Shown: positions 11,975 to 25,757, counted from the first letter of the stretch. The stretch is 64,000 bases of DNA from Paulownia fortunei (GCA_019321725.1 CM033114.1:18270278-18334277); one strand, 5' to 3'. Numbers and translations are program-made. The notes: generated from the sequence alone by a model not told the origin.

Positions 11975-12929
11975 TCACTAAAATATTAGAAGGTATTTTT
12001 ATAAATAAAAAAATATTAATTAAATATTAAATTAATTAAAATAAAATATTCAAAGGTACTTCTAAATATTTTATTTTATGTATATATTGAGATGAATGAT
12101 TAAACAAAATATTTAAAAAATTAAATTGAATGATAATTTAAAAATGAATAGTAATATACAATTTATGATCATATTAATCATCCTTTTATTTGATTTTAAT
12201 GGTTGGAAAAGTCTGCAACATGTTTGAATATATTTTAGGCACTGCAAATGAAGCTCACAACCCAAAGAAGATCCCACTTTAATAAAGAAATGTTTGTTTA
12301 GAGTAGAAACAGCTCAATCATTACACAACTTAATTTCATGAATTTTGTTTGCATTAGATGTATTATACATGATGAAATCATAATTTCGCATTCTAAGAAT
12401 TGATAAATACTTTTTTCAACAAATTTTAATAATATTCAATTTTTTTAATTAATGTAAACTCATAGTTAATCAAGAAAAATATTAAAAAATAAACCCAAAG
12501 TATCACATTTAATTACAAATTTTCAAGTAAACAAAATTATTATTATTTTTTATTCAAAACCAAATTCAATATCATGATATTTTGTATAGTAAACAATTAA
12601 TCCAAAAAATATATAAAGGTTAATTTTATCCATTTACTTACTTATTTCTCTTGCTCACTTCACTTTCTATCTCTCATTCCTTTCAATAATAAAATATAAC
12701 CAAAAACGAATATTGCAATATAAAAGTATCTATAAAAAATTACCTTTTTTTTATTCAATTAATAATCACATAAATATTTTTATCATCAAACTTGAAACTA
12801 GGGATATTTTGAATCCACCTCCCTTGAGGTTTAAACTAACAAATTATTTAAGAAATACCCCAAGTAATATCAAATGGATACGCATTAAATATATTTCTTC
12901 AATTTATTGTTTATGTAGATTTTTAGATT

Positions 12930-15900
12930 CCATCCAATTTTAATTCTTGTTTCAATTTTTTATTTTTTATTTGATAAGTTAAATTATTTTTTCCCTTGAG
13001 TTTTGTCCTAAATATCATTTTGATATCTGGAATTTTACAATATATAAGGTGTAATTTTTAAAGGGCTTGACTTTTTCTGTAAATGTTAAATACATATTAC
13101 CAAAAAATCCTTTTTTTTAAACAAAAACTTGTATACCCTTTTTAATTTATTTACTTCTAATTATCCTTTATTTTTATTTTATTTCATTTAATTAAACTAA
13201 ATTCTATCTACTATTAATATTGATTTAAGATTTTCTAACAATATACCTCCACATAAGTAAGAAATAAAAAATTATAATGAAACACAAGAGACTAAAATAA
13301 TAATATAATTTTGAAAATAAGATTTATGAGGTGTAATATGAAATATAATTTGCGAAAGTCATAATAAATCCTTCCTTAGAATTTAAACCTATAATCTTTT
13401 TTTCACTTTTTGAACTTTCACCTTGTTGAATAGACCTAATTTAAATAAAAAAACAGAAGAAAACACAATGAAAATGAAGCAAAATATTTCTTTTATTCTA
13501 TCTACACTTTTTTCTTAAATATCAAAAATTTATAATTTAAATTTAAAATCTCTTCTAAAATTTTATTCACAATCACATGAATAATATATTATAACACTTG
13601 AACATAAGGTTATTTGAATCCACCTCTCCTAAGGTTTGCAATTTTAGTAAAACATCTTTCTAGTTCTATTACATCAAAAAAAAAAAAAACATAAACTAAC
13701 ATGTATTGAATTAATCCCATCATTTGCATTAAAAAACATGATTTAAATAAAATTATTTAAAATAGTAAGCCAAAATTTAAAATTTTAAAACTATTTTTGA
13801 TTGTATACCAAATACTTTAATTTTGTAATTAATAACCATATATAGTTTTAAAAAAGAAATAGGAGACCAAAATTTTAATTTTGAAGCAACTATCAACAAT
13901 TATAAATAATATTGATTAACTCTTATATTTAAGAATAACTTTGCAAAAACTAAAGTTTTTCAAATGTGTACTTAAAAATAAAAAAATATCTTAAAATAAA
14001 TTCTATCTTCTTCAATAATAAAAGAAAAAGTAATCCAGATATGAGAAAATAATGAATACTGTTGAAAAAAACATAGTTTTCAAAATGTATAAATTATTAG
14101 AAATAAGTGAAGAATCAAAATTAAAGTTCAAGTATATTTACAAAAGAAAATAGCATAAATTAACTTTTATATATTTGAAATAAACATAATTTTAGATCAA
14201 AATCTAAATCATAAGATTTGAAAACATACAAAATATGTATTATTATTTTTCTACGAAAAAATGCATATGGAAATAACTCCTAATTTTAAAATTTAACCTC
14301 ATTCATTTTCTTTCTTTATAAAGTTATTGATAAAAAATATACCTACAATTTAGTTTTCTAAAAGTTGTGTGTTTTCTCAAAATTAAACGGATATGACACT
14401 TTGATCTTTAAATGAATCTCTCGAAGAATTTTTGATCGCATAAGAGTGTGCGGTTGTCAAAGATTCAAATCTAAAGATGTAAATAACCTCTTAAATTTAG
14501 AATGCATGAATTGACATAACAAATTTTAAGGTTAAATTTGTTACATGAATTTTACCGTGAAGGTCACATTGATACCTAAATTGACATATAGTTAATAAAT
14601 ATTTTATTTTTTTCGTAAATGACAATTTAATTTTGCTTCTTACATTAGCATATATACACTCTTAGACTTTAAATTGTTGCATTGTGAATGCAACTTTCTC
14701 TTATTCTATCTAATCTTTTTTCTTTTAAAATCTCAATATTTAAAAATTTAATTTAAAATCTTTTCTAAGGTTTTACGAGAAAACATTGAATACTAATGAA
14801 AAAAACCATAGTTTTCAAATTGCATAAACTATTAAGAATAAATAAAATATCAAAATTAAAGTTCAAGTATATTTACTAAAGGAAAGAATAAATCATAAGG
14901 GTTTAGTAATATATATAACATTATTAATGCACTTGAAAATAATTCATTCTGATTTTGTTCCTGAAAGTGTACGATGTATTACACAATTAAAGATAACATT
15001 TGTAATTGAACTTGAGTCTTCTATTTTATTATGAAAATTACACAATTGTAATTTTATAAATCATGTATAATTATAAAAATTATAACTATTTTTTATATGA
15101 AATTAATCTATACCCCTTATGTCATTGAAGAATTTAAAATTTGACCTCATTCTTTTTTTTTACAAAAATATTGTTTATAAAATATAATACCAATTAGTTT
15201 TTTAAAATGATGTCTTTTTTCAAAAATAAATGGATATGGTACTTTGATCTTGAAATAATTTTCTCTAATCAAATAAGAGAATGCGGATGCCAAAGATTCA
15301 AATTTTAAGGTGCACATACCTTAATTTAATAAAAACTAAAACTATATATATTTGTGAAAAATAAATAGGAGACCAAAATTTTAATTTTGAGATCATAATC
15401 AATATTTTTTAATTTTACTCTCTTCGATTGTATACCAAATATCTTAAATTTAAATGTACCTTTAAAAATAAAATAGGAGGCCAAAATTTTTAGCTAAAAG
15501 CAATCATCAATAATTATAAATAATATTGATTAACTTTTACGTTTGATATAACATTGCAAAAACTAAATTTTTTTTTAAAAATATTTTAAAGTAAAAAATA
15601 ACTTAAATTAAATTCTATCTTCTTGAATAATTAAAGAGAATATTTTAATTCTGATATGAGAAAATAATGAATATTGAAGAAAAAATTATGGTTTTGAAAT
15701 GCATAAATTATTAGAATTAAGTAAACAAAAAAAATTAAAATTCAAGTATAATTACTAAAACAAAAAATATAAATTACTTTTACATGTTTGAAATATATAT
15801 AATTTTAAAAACACTAAGTGAAGATCGTCTTATTACAAAATTTGTATTATTATTTATATATGAAACAAATGCAATTGAAAATAAGTTGTTTTCTTAAAGT

Positions 15901-17010
15901 GTACGATGTATTATACTATTAAAAATAATATTTGCAACTGAATTTGAGTTTTTTTTATTATAAAAATTAAATAGTATTAAATTTATGACAATGTATAATT
16001 ATAAAAATCATAACTTTTTCTTATATATATAAATTCACCTATACTCTTTATGTTGTTGGAGAGATTATAAAATTTAAAATTTGATCTTATTCATTTCTCT
16101 TTTTATAAAATTATTTACTATAATACCAATTAACTTTTTAAAAGTTACGCCATTGTTTTAAAAGTAAAGGAATATGCTACTTTGATCTTTAAATAAATCT
16201 CTATTTTTTTTTATCGAATAAGGGAATATGGTTGCCAAAGACTCAAATTTTAAAGTGTAAATAACCCCATAAACTTAAATGCATAATTTAACATAATAAA
16301 GTTTAAAGTCAAATTTGTTAAATGAATTATACCGTGAATGTTATATTGGTACCTGAATTAATATATAATTTAAAAAATACATGAATTTTGCCCTAAATGT
16401 TAAACTATTACATATTAAATGAAGTTATTTTAGTTATTCTTATTTTAATGGAATATATACACTTTTAGACTTTATTCAATTTTAGTTCTTATTTAAATTT
16501 CTCATATTATATTTTATTCTATTAAATTAGATTATTTTGTTATCTAAATTTTATCATAAATATCATATTGATACTTGAATTTTTCTGATTTTTTAAGTGT
16601 GTATTTGAAGCAACACCTGAATTTTACCGTAAATATCAAATTGGTACATATTAATTAAAATTATATTAAAACTTCTTCTAAATTCTTACAATGGCATTCA
16701 TGCCATTTCTAATTCTATTTACTAATAATTTTTATTTCTAGTTTTTATATTATGTTTTATTTGGTTAAATCAAATTTGATATATTGATAACATAGATTTA
16801 AGATTTTCTAACAATATACCTCCATATAAGTAAGAAACAAAAAATTTATGATGGAACACAAGAAATTGAGATTATAATATGTTTTGAAAAAGAATATTAA
16901 TTTTGAAACAAAAATTTTGAGGTGCGACATAAAATAAGATTTGTAAATATCATATTAACCTTTATTTAGAGTCTAAAAGTTATATTTTTTGGTGCAATAA
17001 ATTTATTTGC
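12930..17010. repeat. Block of diverged direct repeats
   Basis: Several segments recur in the same orientation. One about 170 bp long (..CCTCATTC..GGATATG..ACTTTGATCTT..CAAAGATTCAAAT) occurs at 14296, 15141 and 16082, spacings of 845 and 941. A second (AATGAATA..AAGTTCAAGTATA) lies at about 14050, 14770 and 15660. A third (GTACGATGTATTA..) lies at 14968 and 15900. In addition a 0.5-kb stretch at 12930-13420 recurs at 16470-17010, sharing GATTTAAGATTTTCTAACAA and ATATACCTCCA. The pattern is that of an old tandem array, or of an LTR-like element with internal tandem copies. No open frame longer than about 75 codons is present and no family was recognised. Confidence 0.65.
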
Positions 17011-17163
17011 TCTTTTCCTTTCTTCTTCTTCTTTTTTCTTGTTTTTTTAACCTTTTTTGGATTTTTCATCCTATTGATAAGGCCTAAGTAAAACAAAATA
17101 TGCAAAGATTCTTAAACTTTCACATTAAAAATTAACTTTAAAATCTCATCTCATTAACTAAAA

Positions 17164-19868
17164 ATAGATTTGATGATTACGGTTCAAGAATTGTCGTTAT
17201 AATTTGAAACCATCGGTTCCACGATTCAGAAAAATCTCGATCCTTAACCATAACTGATAAGACAGTTTCGGAACTGGCGGGTTGGTTTCGATTATGATTT
17301 CAATTAACCGCTAGTTTTGATTTCGGGTCCGACTCTTGATTTTTTTATTTTTTTTTGCCTTATATTTTGAAAATTTGTAACTTTTTAACTAATCATTAAT
17401 TCTACGAAATTATAACTTTTATAAAACAAAAACAAGGGTTTGAAATCTTAAACTTAAATTTGAATAAAAAAATTTGAATTTAAATTTTAAAAAAAATATC
17501 GTTAATTTTTTAACTTAGATTTTAGAAAGATATCGTTAATTTTTGAACTTAATGAATAAACTTTAACATAAATTTGAAAAAAATTATTATCTAAAATTTA
17601 AAGTATCAAATATTCTAATTATAATAAATATATATATAAAAAAAGATGCTCAACTTGAAATCTTAAAGTTCAAACTTAAATTTCAATAAAAAATTTAAAC
17701 TTTTAGCTAAAATTTAAATTATATAATTAAAAATTATTTTAAAAATAAAGAAGAGTTTGAATTTAAATTTAAGTTGCCTACGTATCCTCTTAGGGTATAA
17801 ATGAATCAAAACTCACATAGTTCTGTTACATTTCAACCCTTCTTACTTTAGAGAGTGGCGTGGTTCAATCACTCTCGCTCGTTCTCGTTGTTGTTCTGTC
17901 CGTATCCTCCTCCTAATCTGGTTGACCTTGTCTTCGTACAAATGTCTTAATCCAATCATCAAGATATACTTGAACTTTTAAATTCTCGAAAGACAAAGTT
18001 GAGCGTTTCTCACTCAATATATTATCTCCTGTATTGAAGATTTGTTCCACTGCAACAATTGAGACATGTGAAACAAGTATCTATTCGCTATCTTAGACAA
18101 AATTGGATCGTTTGCTTTTTTTGCGACCACCATCGCAAAATATCGAACTTTCCATTGTCATCTGTATTACTAAACTCAAATGAAATATTAAAATAACTCT
18201 TAAGTTCTTGGTTAGAACTTGAAGATTCGCGAAGACGTTTAGTCCGTTATCTAAATAAAAGTTGTGTTGCTGTAAACCTAGAATAACTACTACTACTAGT
18301 TTTATGTATATCAACTTGAGTTGATTGTGAACCATATTTGAAATTATATTTATTATAAAATTTATTTAAAAGTGTTCTAACTTTAAATATAATATTTTCT
18401 ATATCTAAAGTATAATCATTTTCATAATATTTTAGAATATTATAATAAATTAATAACATGTCTTGTAAATCATCTAATTTAAGTTTAGGATAAAAAATAA
18501 TAGCAATTAAATTAATATATGGAATTTCAAAAAAATATTTTTTCCATTACAACTGCATTGATAAAGTATAATTACTAAATTTCCATTTTCGGAGTTAATG
18601 TTTTCATGTAGAACTGATACAATATTACAATAATTTAATAATGCTAAATGAGAAGTTGAGGAATAAACACTAGATAGTTGTAAAGTAATATCATTAAATA
18701 TTTTTAAAATATTATAAATTTTTTCACATACTATCAAATGATGTGGATATAAATGAAAAGGAGTAGTAATAATTTGTAAAAAAAAAATAACATAATAAAT
18801 CTTTATAGTCGATAGATTTCTAATAATCTATAAGTTAAATTCCAATGGGTTGGAATATCTCGTAAAAACTTTTTAGGCCTCATACAGTTGGCCTTATAAA
18901 ATCTAAATAATTATTTATTAATATATGAATGTGTCCATAAATAAGAAAATAATTGTCTAATTGGTTTAAATTGATTATCTAAAGCTTTTAAGCCATCTTG
19001 TACACATAAATTTAAAATATGACATATATACCTAATATGAAAAAATTTACCATCAATTGACGGTTCACATACAACTTTAAGATAATTAATACTAGCATTA
19101 TTTGTTGTAACATTGTCAAATGATATTGAAAAAAATTTATTAACTAAATTATATTATTCTAATATTACAAATATAATTTATAAAATATTTACCGTCGTGT
19201 GTGTACCACCAAAAACTCTAAATGCAAGTAATCTTTTTTGAAGTGTCCAAATCCAAATGTATGAATATATTTGTCAATGGTCACTCCAAATATCACTATA
19301 TAAATAAATTTTATTGTTTATATTATTTAATATTTTTTTAACTTTTTTTTAGTTTTATTATATAATTTTTTTACATGGCGTATTAGTGTGATTTGTGAAA
19401 CACTTTTAACTGTCAGATTATATATTGTTCGATTATAAAATTGAAAATGAATAATTGAGAGTAGAAAAATAGAGAATTGAGAGTTGAGAATTAGAGAATT
19501 AAGATTTGAAAGTTGAAGTGTGGAAAAAAATGAAGAGTGAAGGGGTATTTATAGGGAGAAAAAGGAAAAAAAGAAAAGACAAAAGGGGACTTTGACCATT
19601 GGCAACGGTCATTTAGCCGTTGGGAATGATATTTTACCAAAAAAAAATTGTTGTGTTAGAACCATCGGGCCGATCAGTCAATGGGTCGGAATCGCCGGGC
19701 CAAACCGATGGTTTACGGGTCCAGGGTACCCAAACCCGTTAAGGGCTCGTGGGTTTATGGGCCAATTATGAGCCCGACTCGTGGACCTGTGATCAACTTG
19801 TTAAAACTCATTGACCACAAGCCGGTCATGAGTCGGGTTCAATTCGAACCCAGCCCATGGTCATATCC
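17164..19868 (-). mobile_element. hAT transposon, copy A (internally deleted)
   Basis: Flanked by a perfect 8-bp duplication AACTAAAA (17156-17163 and 19869-19876). The outer ends read ATAGATTTGATG (left) and, in reverse complement, GGATATGACCATGGG (right); they match the ends of copy B at 44119-55813. Minus-strand coding remnants resemble plant Ac/RICESLEEPER-type transposase: the word SFDN about 19100-19140, a CEPSIDG..FFHIR..CHILNLC region about 18960-19080, then 18737-18507, 18459-18247 and a decayed C-terminal dimerisation region about 18160-17960. The BED zinc-finger region is missing. Frames are broken by stops and frameshifts. A conserved TATA (CTATAAATA, near 19550 on the minus strand) precedes the lost N-terminus. 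Confidence 0.85.
18093..19140 (-). pseudogene. hAT transposase remnant (copy A)
   Basis: The minus strand encodes pieces of a plant hAT transposase in shifting frames. They include a middle portion with the DNATTN-like catalytic neighbourhood and the conserved CHILNLCVQDGLKAL segment. They also include a region starting MIVCEKIYNIL and a block ending in a Ser run followed by FTATQLLFR. Copy B lacks the middle portion but keeps the end. No frame is intact, so no active enzyme can come from this copy. Confidence 0.75.
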
Positions 19869-19876
19869 AACTAAAA

Positions 19877-21440
19877 GTATATAGTTCTCTTATAGGTCCA
19901 CTTTAATTTTTTAATTTTTTATTTGAGTATAAGCATTTATATTCTTTTGAATATATTTGTTATTGTTTAATCTTAATGTTATATTATCATAATTATTGAA
20001 CTTATTTCATCTAAAGAATATATCATTAAAAAAATAATTAAATTGATGATTGAATCTAAATTAGAATGTAAAAGGTTAAAGATATATCCATCATTACACA
20101 CACAAAAAACAAAATAGGTAAACAATAATGGAAAAAATTAGATACCCAAAAAAAATTAGTGTGAATAAAAAAATTCTTATACCAAACTTTTTTTTTATTT
20201 TTAATTTGTATTTATAATGTAAGCTCATCTTTCTTTTTCCTCTAGAATTATATAAAAATATATCAATTATAGAGAAAATATAAAAAAATTTATATGCATG
20301 TGTGCATAATACTCAATTTCAAATAACTATAATTTTATCATACGAATTTCTCTATATATGCTTATGAGATATGGTTGGAAAGCTTACGAAATCAAATTTA
20401 ATATGAAACTAACTTTAATTGAAAATTCAAAATATTTAAAGAATTATAAAAAAAAAGGAAGAAAGATTTTTAGTTTTTTAAAAAGAATTTAAGATATGAA
20501 AGAACACTTGAAATTATATTATTAAATATCATTTAAAGAACCGCTTTATGCCCCGTTGCTGACCTATATCCTTAATGTGTCCATTTGCCATATGGAAAAA
20601 CATTGCTACTTTTCCTCAACAAGAGATTTAGTAACACGTGTTTCTTGCCAATACTATAAAGGAGAAAAAACAGTGAAGGTCGGTTATATACAACCAAATT
20701 TTCTTGAAATGAATGAGCAAAGTATTCCTCTCATATGAGTAAATATTGAGCTTTTCTCTTCGTAGTAATCCCCAAAAGAGCAATATTCCAATGCTAATGA
20801 ATTAATAATGCTGATCTATATTCACACATAATCAAGTATTTAATATAAAGCACATAAATAGAGAGTGGATAGGCTATATTTATATGCAAAAAAATAATTA
20901 ATTCATTATTTGGGAACCCACTCATTCACAAATCTTGTTTTGATTGAATCATAAAGATTTCCATAAATCATGTATCTATATTTTAGAGTTTTATGGTGAT
21001 ATATCAAGAAAGACGTAGAGAGAAAATATATAAAGAGAAATATGGAGAGCTTTCCGCAATTCACTTATCCTATTAGAATAGGAATTTGAAATATATAGAT
21101 ATTTCTTCATATGCAAGAAAAAATCTATATATATATTTCTTTCTACACAAGGAAGAACCACAATCCAATTAGGAATTATAATCCCACCTAAATCTTGAAT
21201 TAACATCCAATTTAAATATACGTATTGACAAAAGCTATACCAAATACTGGTTCACATAGGAATATACGTATTGCTTCACATAAGAATACATGTAAAATAC
21301 CAACGTGAGTTATTCATGTTCAAGCAAGTATCAATGATTGCATTTGTCACAGTTACAGGTCGAGGGTCGAGGTGTTTTCTGGTCCTAGACTGGTACTTGT
21401 GGATTCAAGGGTATAAGAAAAGGATACCTTTTGTCGTTTA
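19877..21440. other. Intergenic
   Basis: AT-rich sequence with no supported gene. The 60-85-codon frames at 20556-20738 (+), 20991-21206 (-) and 21271-21528 (+) have no domain. The last one runs into the copia LTR. Confidence 0.5.
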
Positions 21441-21893
21441 TGTTAGAATTAATTTCCTAATATGGACTTACATATTTAAACAACAATTATATTATAGGCT
21501 ATTTAATTTGACAGAGTCAAATAAGTGATCTACCATATAAGACTCTAGGAATATTTTTAGGGTATGGATTTTGTAATGTATAGAAACCCAATACTAGTCA
21601 AATTCAGGATTGATAGGATTCTCTTTGACCTAATATATAAAGAATATTATGGGTTATGGTTCTCAAGTCATATCATACAATATTACCCTCCTCTTCTTTC
21701 CCATTTTAGAGAGAGACTCATTGAGTATTCTAAGTTGATTTGATTGTAGAAGACGCATACCCCGATTGCTTTAATTGCCATGGATTCAGATATGTTTCTG
21801 ATTTAGAATTAAAGTATTTTTTGATGGTTTACATGATAATTTTGAATTATGATTATTGAATCATACTATATTAAAATCTAACAAATAATATCA
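21441..21893 (+). repeat. copia 5' LTR
   Basis: 453 bp, starting TGTTAGAATT and ending TCTAACA. A hand alignment with the 3' LTR gives about 38 substitutions over roughly 440 positions, plus small indels. Most changes are C/T or G/A. Confidence 0.92.
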
Positions 21894-21895
21894 GA

Positions 21896-21908
21896 ACAGA
21901 TTATGATA
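21896..21908 (+). other. copia primer-binding site (degraded tRNA-iMet type)
   Basis: TAATATCAGAAC lies two bases inside the 5' LTR and resembles the standard plant TGGTATCAGAGC site complementary to initiator tRNA-Met, with three changes. Confidence 0.7.
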
Positions 21909-23242
21909 GATTTTCGAGAATTGTTTATTTCTTCTATTATGATTATATTTAATTTTTTATAATCGTAATTGAAAGAAGAATTTTGAGATTAATTTTACAT
22001 AAAGTTATTGTTCTAATATTGTTTAAGTGCCGATTTATTATTAAACAATCAGACTAAAAAAAAATGGGTAATTTTTTTTTTTTCGTTTTCCGGCCGCATC
22101 GCCCTACACGACCATCCTCTCCACACCATCAAGAACAGCCCAACGACAATAAAAAAAAAGGTTCAGCCGATTCAGAGTTAGGATAGAGGCGACGACCCAT
22201 ATGGTATCGTGGTCGTGTGCCTTCCCCAACCCCGACGTCACACAGCCGTGAGCACGGCTTCGGGAGGCGGCGCGAGGAGTGGGTGGTTCAGGCGACTCTC
22301 TACGGTAGTCGTGTTGAAGTGGTGTGAAGGGGGTGAAAAGTTTTCATTATTTCTTCATTGCCCATTGCTGCTGCTACTTCGCTTCAAGAATGGCGGTGAC
22401 TAAATGTTGAGCGAGGGATGGGTCTTCTGTTTTCCTTAGCCGACAGTGGGGAATGGGTTGTGGGAATATGGGTTTTATGTTTAATAGATTAAGTTTTAAT
22501 TGTTATTAGATTAAATGTTAATTATAGTTTATGCCTAATTTTAAAATTAAGCATTAATTTGGCCTGATTTATTTGAGTTAATTCAATTATAATTGGAATT
22601 AAGTTTTTTTTTTTATTTTGGGACTTAATTTCATGTTTAAATGTGAATTTATTTGATTTGGTTGTGAATTATAAAGGATTTTGAGTCCAATTTATTTTTG
22701 TGCTTAATTCAATTATGGATTCAAATTTAAAGCCTATTTGGTTTTCGGACTTTAAATAAAAATAAAGACTAAAGATATGGTTTGGGCTCACATTAAATAA
22801 AATAAATATCAGTTTTAATTTTTATTTTATTTAATTATTTAATCTCATTTTGTCTAATATTTCAAAATTAATTGAATGAAGCAATATGTTGCCAAAGTAA
22901 CCTCCATTGTGTAAATTTTACTATTTTGAAATATTATGATGTGTATGTTGGTTATTTATGCGAATAATAATCGGTCCAAAGGAAGATTATTGTTTGGCCA
23001 AATAATAAATGTACCTGTGGTAATAAATATGTGATAATTATTAAGTTTTTCATGTGAACAATAAGTCGGTCAAAAGAAAGGCTTATTTTTTGACAGGACT
23101 AATTACTGCATTGAGAGTACCACTTACAGTTGATATTTTTGTCCAAAGACTAAATGTCAATGTTGTGCTAGGTATCTTGTACTGTGGCCTACTATTAATT
23201 GATTATATCATTTTCATAATTATGTCGTGACATGAATATTGA
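21909..23242 (+). other. copia leader with GC-rich island
   Basis: Untranslated leader between primer-binding site and gag. Bases 22089-22345 are strikingly GC-rich (CCGGCCGC, GAGGCGGCGCG) within otherwise AT-rich DNA. They give a 64-codon frame at 22209-22403 with no known domain. This may be a normal part of the family's leader or a captured host fragment. Confidence 0.6.
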
Positions 23243-24100
23243 TTGTGAGTATTTTATTTTGTTCTCTATTCAGCTTCAGCTTCTGCTTCTACAATATCTG
23301 CCAACATTAATTCTATTCCTGTGTTGAGTGGCACAAACTTTAAGAATTGGAAAGAGAACGTGATGATTGTTCTTGGTTGCATGGACTTTGACCTTGCGCT
23401 TCGGATAGAACGACCTCCCACTCTCACTGATGAAAGTTCCTCTGAGGCTAAAAGGCACTTAGAAAAGTGGGATCGTTCTAATCGCATGAGTCTGATGATC
23501 ATGAAACGTTCCATTCCACAGACCTTCAGGGGCGCTATGTCTGAGAATGATAGTGTCAAGAAGTTCCTTGAGGATATTGAAAAATATTTTGCAAAAAACA
23601 AAAAGGCTGAAACAAGCACGCTTTTAGCTAATCTTGTTTCAATGAGGTATAAAGGAAGAAGGGAACATAAGGGAGTACATCATGGAAATGTCTAATCTTG
23701 CTTCGAAACTAAAAGCACTAAAGTTAGAGCTATCTGAGAATTTGCTCGTGCATTTAGTTTTGATATCTCTTCCTGCATAATACAGTCAGTTTAAAGTAAG
23801 TTACAACACTCAAAAGGATAAATGGACTCTTAATGAGCTCATATTTCACTGTGTGTAAGAAGAAGAAAGAATTAAGCGAGAAATGACTGAAAGTGCTCAC
23901 TTGACAGCTACCCCTAAGGATAAAAAAAGGAAAATGAGAAATGAAGCTGTAGTTGGGACACCACAGCCAAAGGTGCAAAAGAAATAGGATTCAGGATTCA
24001 ACTGTTACTTTTACAAGCAACCTGGGCATATGAAAAAGGATTGTCCCAAATATGCCGCATGGCGTGTTAAGAAAGGTATAATTCTCGGTTTGGTTTATTC
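23243..24100 (+). pseudogene. copia gag (broken)
   Basis: Capsid-type Gag of the UBN2/DUF4219 kind. It starts around SANINSIPVLSGTNFKNWKE, then runs through WDRSNRMSLMIMKRSIPQTF. A frameshift follows near 23690, with stops at about 23777, 23857 and 23984. No in-frame ATG exists before residue MIVLGCMD; an acceptor-like TTGTTCTCTATTCAG lies just upstream of the coding start. The zinc knuckle at about 24000-24050 reads CYFYKQPGHMKKDC: the second Cys of CX2C has become Tyr, so RNA binding by this motif would be lost. Confidence 0.88.
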
Positions 24101-25757
24101 TGAGGTTAATTTAACTTCTGTACCTAGGCACACTTGGTGGATAGATTCGGGTACTACTACTCACATAAGTGTGTCTATGCAGGGTTGCCTGTAGAGCCGA
24201 AAGCCAAATGATGCTGAAAGATGCATTTATGTAGGCGATGGCAAAACAGCTTCGGTTGAGGTAAGGACTTTTAGGTTATTGTTAAAGACTGGTTGTTTTT
24301 TGGATTTGGAAGAGATATTTATTGTTTCGTCGTTTAGACGAAATTTGGTTTCTATTTCTACTTTGGACAAATTTGATTATTTTTGTTCATTTGGAAATAA
24401 TAAATTTAGTCTTTTTCAAAATTCAAATCTTGTTGGTACTGATTCTTTATCTTTGAGTGATAACCTATATTTGTTGGATACAATTATCTTATATAATGAA
24501 ACCTTGCATACTAGTTCATGTGGTACAAAACGTAAATTAACCAATGAGAATTCTGCTATAGTATGGCACAAACGTTCAGGACATATCTCTAAACAGAGAA
24601 TTGAAAGACTTGTGTATGATGGAATTCTTGATTCTCTTGATTTGACAGATTTCAAAGTCTGTGTTTAGTGTATAAAGGGGAAATTGACAAACATTAAGAA
24701 ATTAGGTGCCAACAGAAGTTCAGACGTCTTGAAACTAATTCATACTGATATTTGTGGACCGTTCCCTACGACATCTTGGAATGGCTAATAGTATTTTATT
24801 ACGTTCATAGACGATTATTCACATTATGGGTACCTATATTTGATTCATGAGAAATCTCAATCTGTGGACGTATTTAAGGCCTTTAAAATTGAAGTTGAAA
24901 ACCAACTTGACAAAAGGATTAAAGCCATTAAATCTGACCATGGTGGTGAATACTATGACAGATATGATGGATCAGGAGAACAACGTCCAGGACCTTTTGC
25001 AAAATTCCTAGAGGAATGCGGTATCGTCCATCAGTACACCATGCCAGACACTTCTAGAATGAATGGTGTTGTTGAGAGACGAAACAAAATACTTAAGGAT
25101 ATGGTGAGAAGTATGATTAGTCATTCTTCCTTACCAAAATCCCTCTGGGGAAAGGCACTAAAAACTGCAGCATATATACTTAATAGGGTTCCTAGTAAAG
25201 CAGTAGCTAAAACCCCTTATGAACTATGGACAGACAAAAAGCCTAGTATTACGCATTTGCGTGTTTGGGGTTGTCCAGCTGAGGCAAAGCCCTATAGGCC
25301 TAATGAAATAAAACTGGACGCAAGAACAATAAGTTGCTACTTTGTTGGGTACTCTGAACGGTCAAGGGGTTACAAGTTTTATGATCCATTGACTAGATCA
25401 TTTTTTGAGACGAGAAACGCGAGATTCTTTGAGGAAGTTAAGTTTGGGGAGAAAGATAAAGTTTGCAACATTGTCTCTGAAGAGAAATTTATTTCTCTTC
25501 CTATAGTTGCTATTGATAATGATCAGGCTTCTATTCCTGGGATTATTCAAGATGTAAATCCAGATTATCATGACAATGTTGAGGAACTTTCTGTCCAAAA
25601 TGAAGAACAAACTCAACAACCTCAAAGGGAAATGCCATTGAGAAGATCCACTAGAGAAAGGAGAAGTGCGATTCCGAATGACTATATCGTATTTCTTCAG
25701 GAGCATGAGTTTGACATAGGAGTGGTGGAAGATGATCCAATCAACTTTCATCAAGTC
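24101..25757 (+). pseudogene. copia protease and integrase (broken)
   Basis: The aspartic protease site WWIDSGTTTH lies near 24135-24165. The integrase zinc domain (WHKRSGH..) is followed by the pair that should be CX2C, but here a stop falls between the two Cys (CV-stop-C, about 24660-24672). The catalytic core shows the first Asp in IHTDICGPF (after which two tandem stops near 24787 interrupt it), the second in SDHGGEYYD, and the Glu in NGVVERRNK. The frame is open at 24840-25760 and includes the [16 protein letters not shown] and [12 protein letters not shown] segments. It ends with the basic RRSTRERR region of the linker. Confidence 0.9.

Noticed and set aside
12930..17010. Regularly spaced repeats considered as a CRISPR-like or regulatory array
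   Set aside because: The units are long (about 170 bp), diverged, spaced 0.85-0.94 kb apart and in plant intergenic DNA. This is ordinary diverged tandem or transposon repeat.
22209..22403. 64-codon frame in the copia leader (+)
   Set aside because: Arg/Gly/Leu-rich translation of a GC-rich patch with no domain. Reported as a GC-rich island, not a gene.
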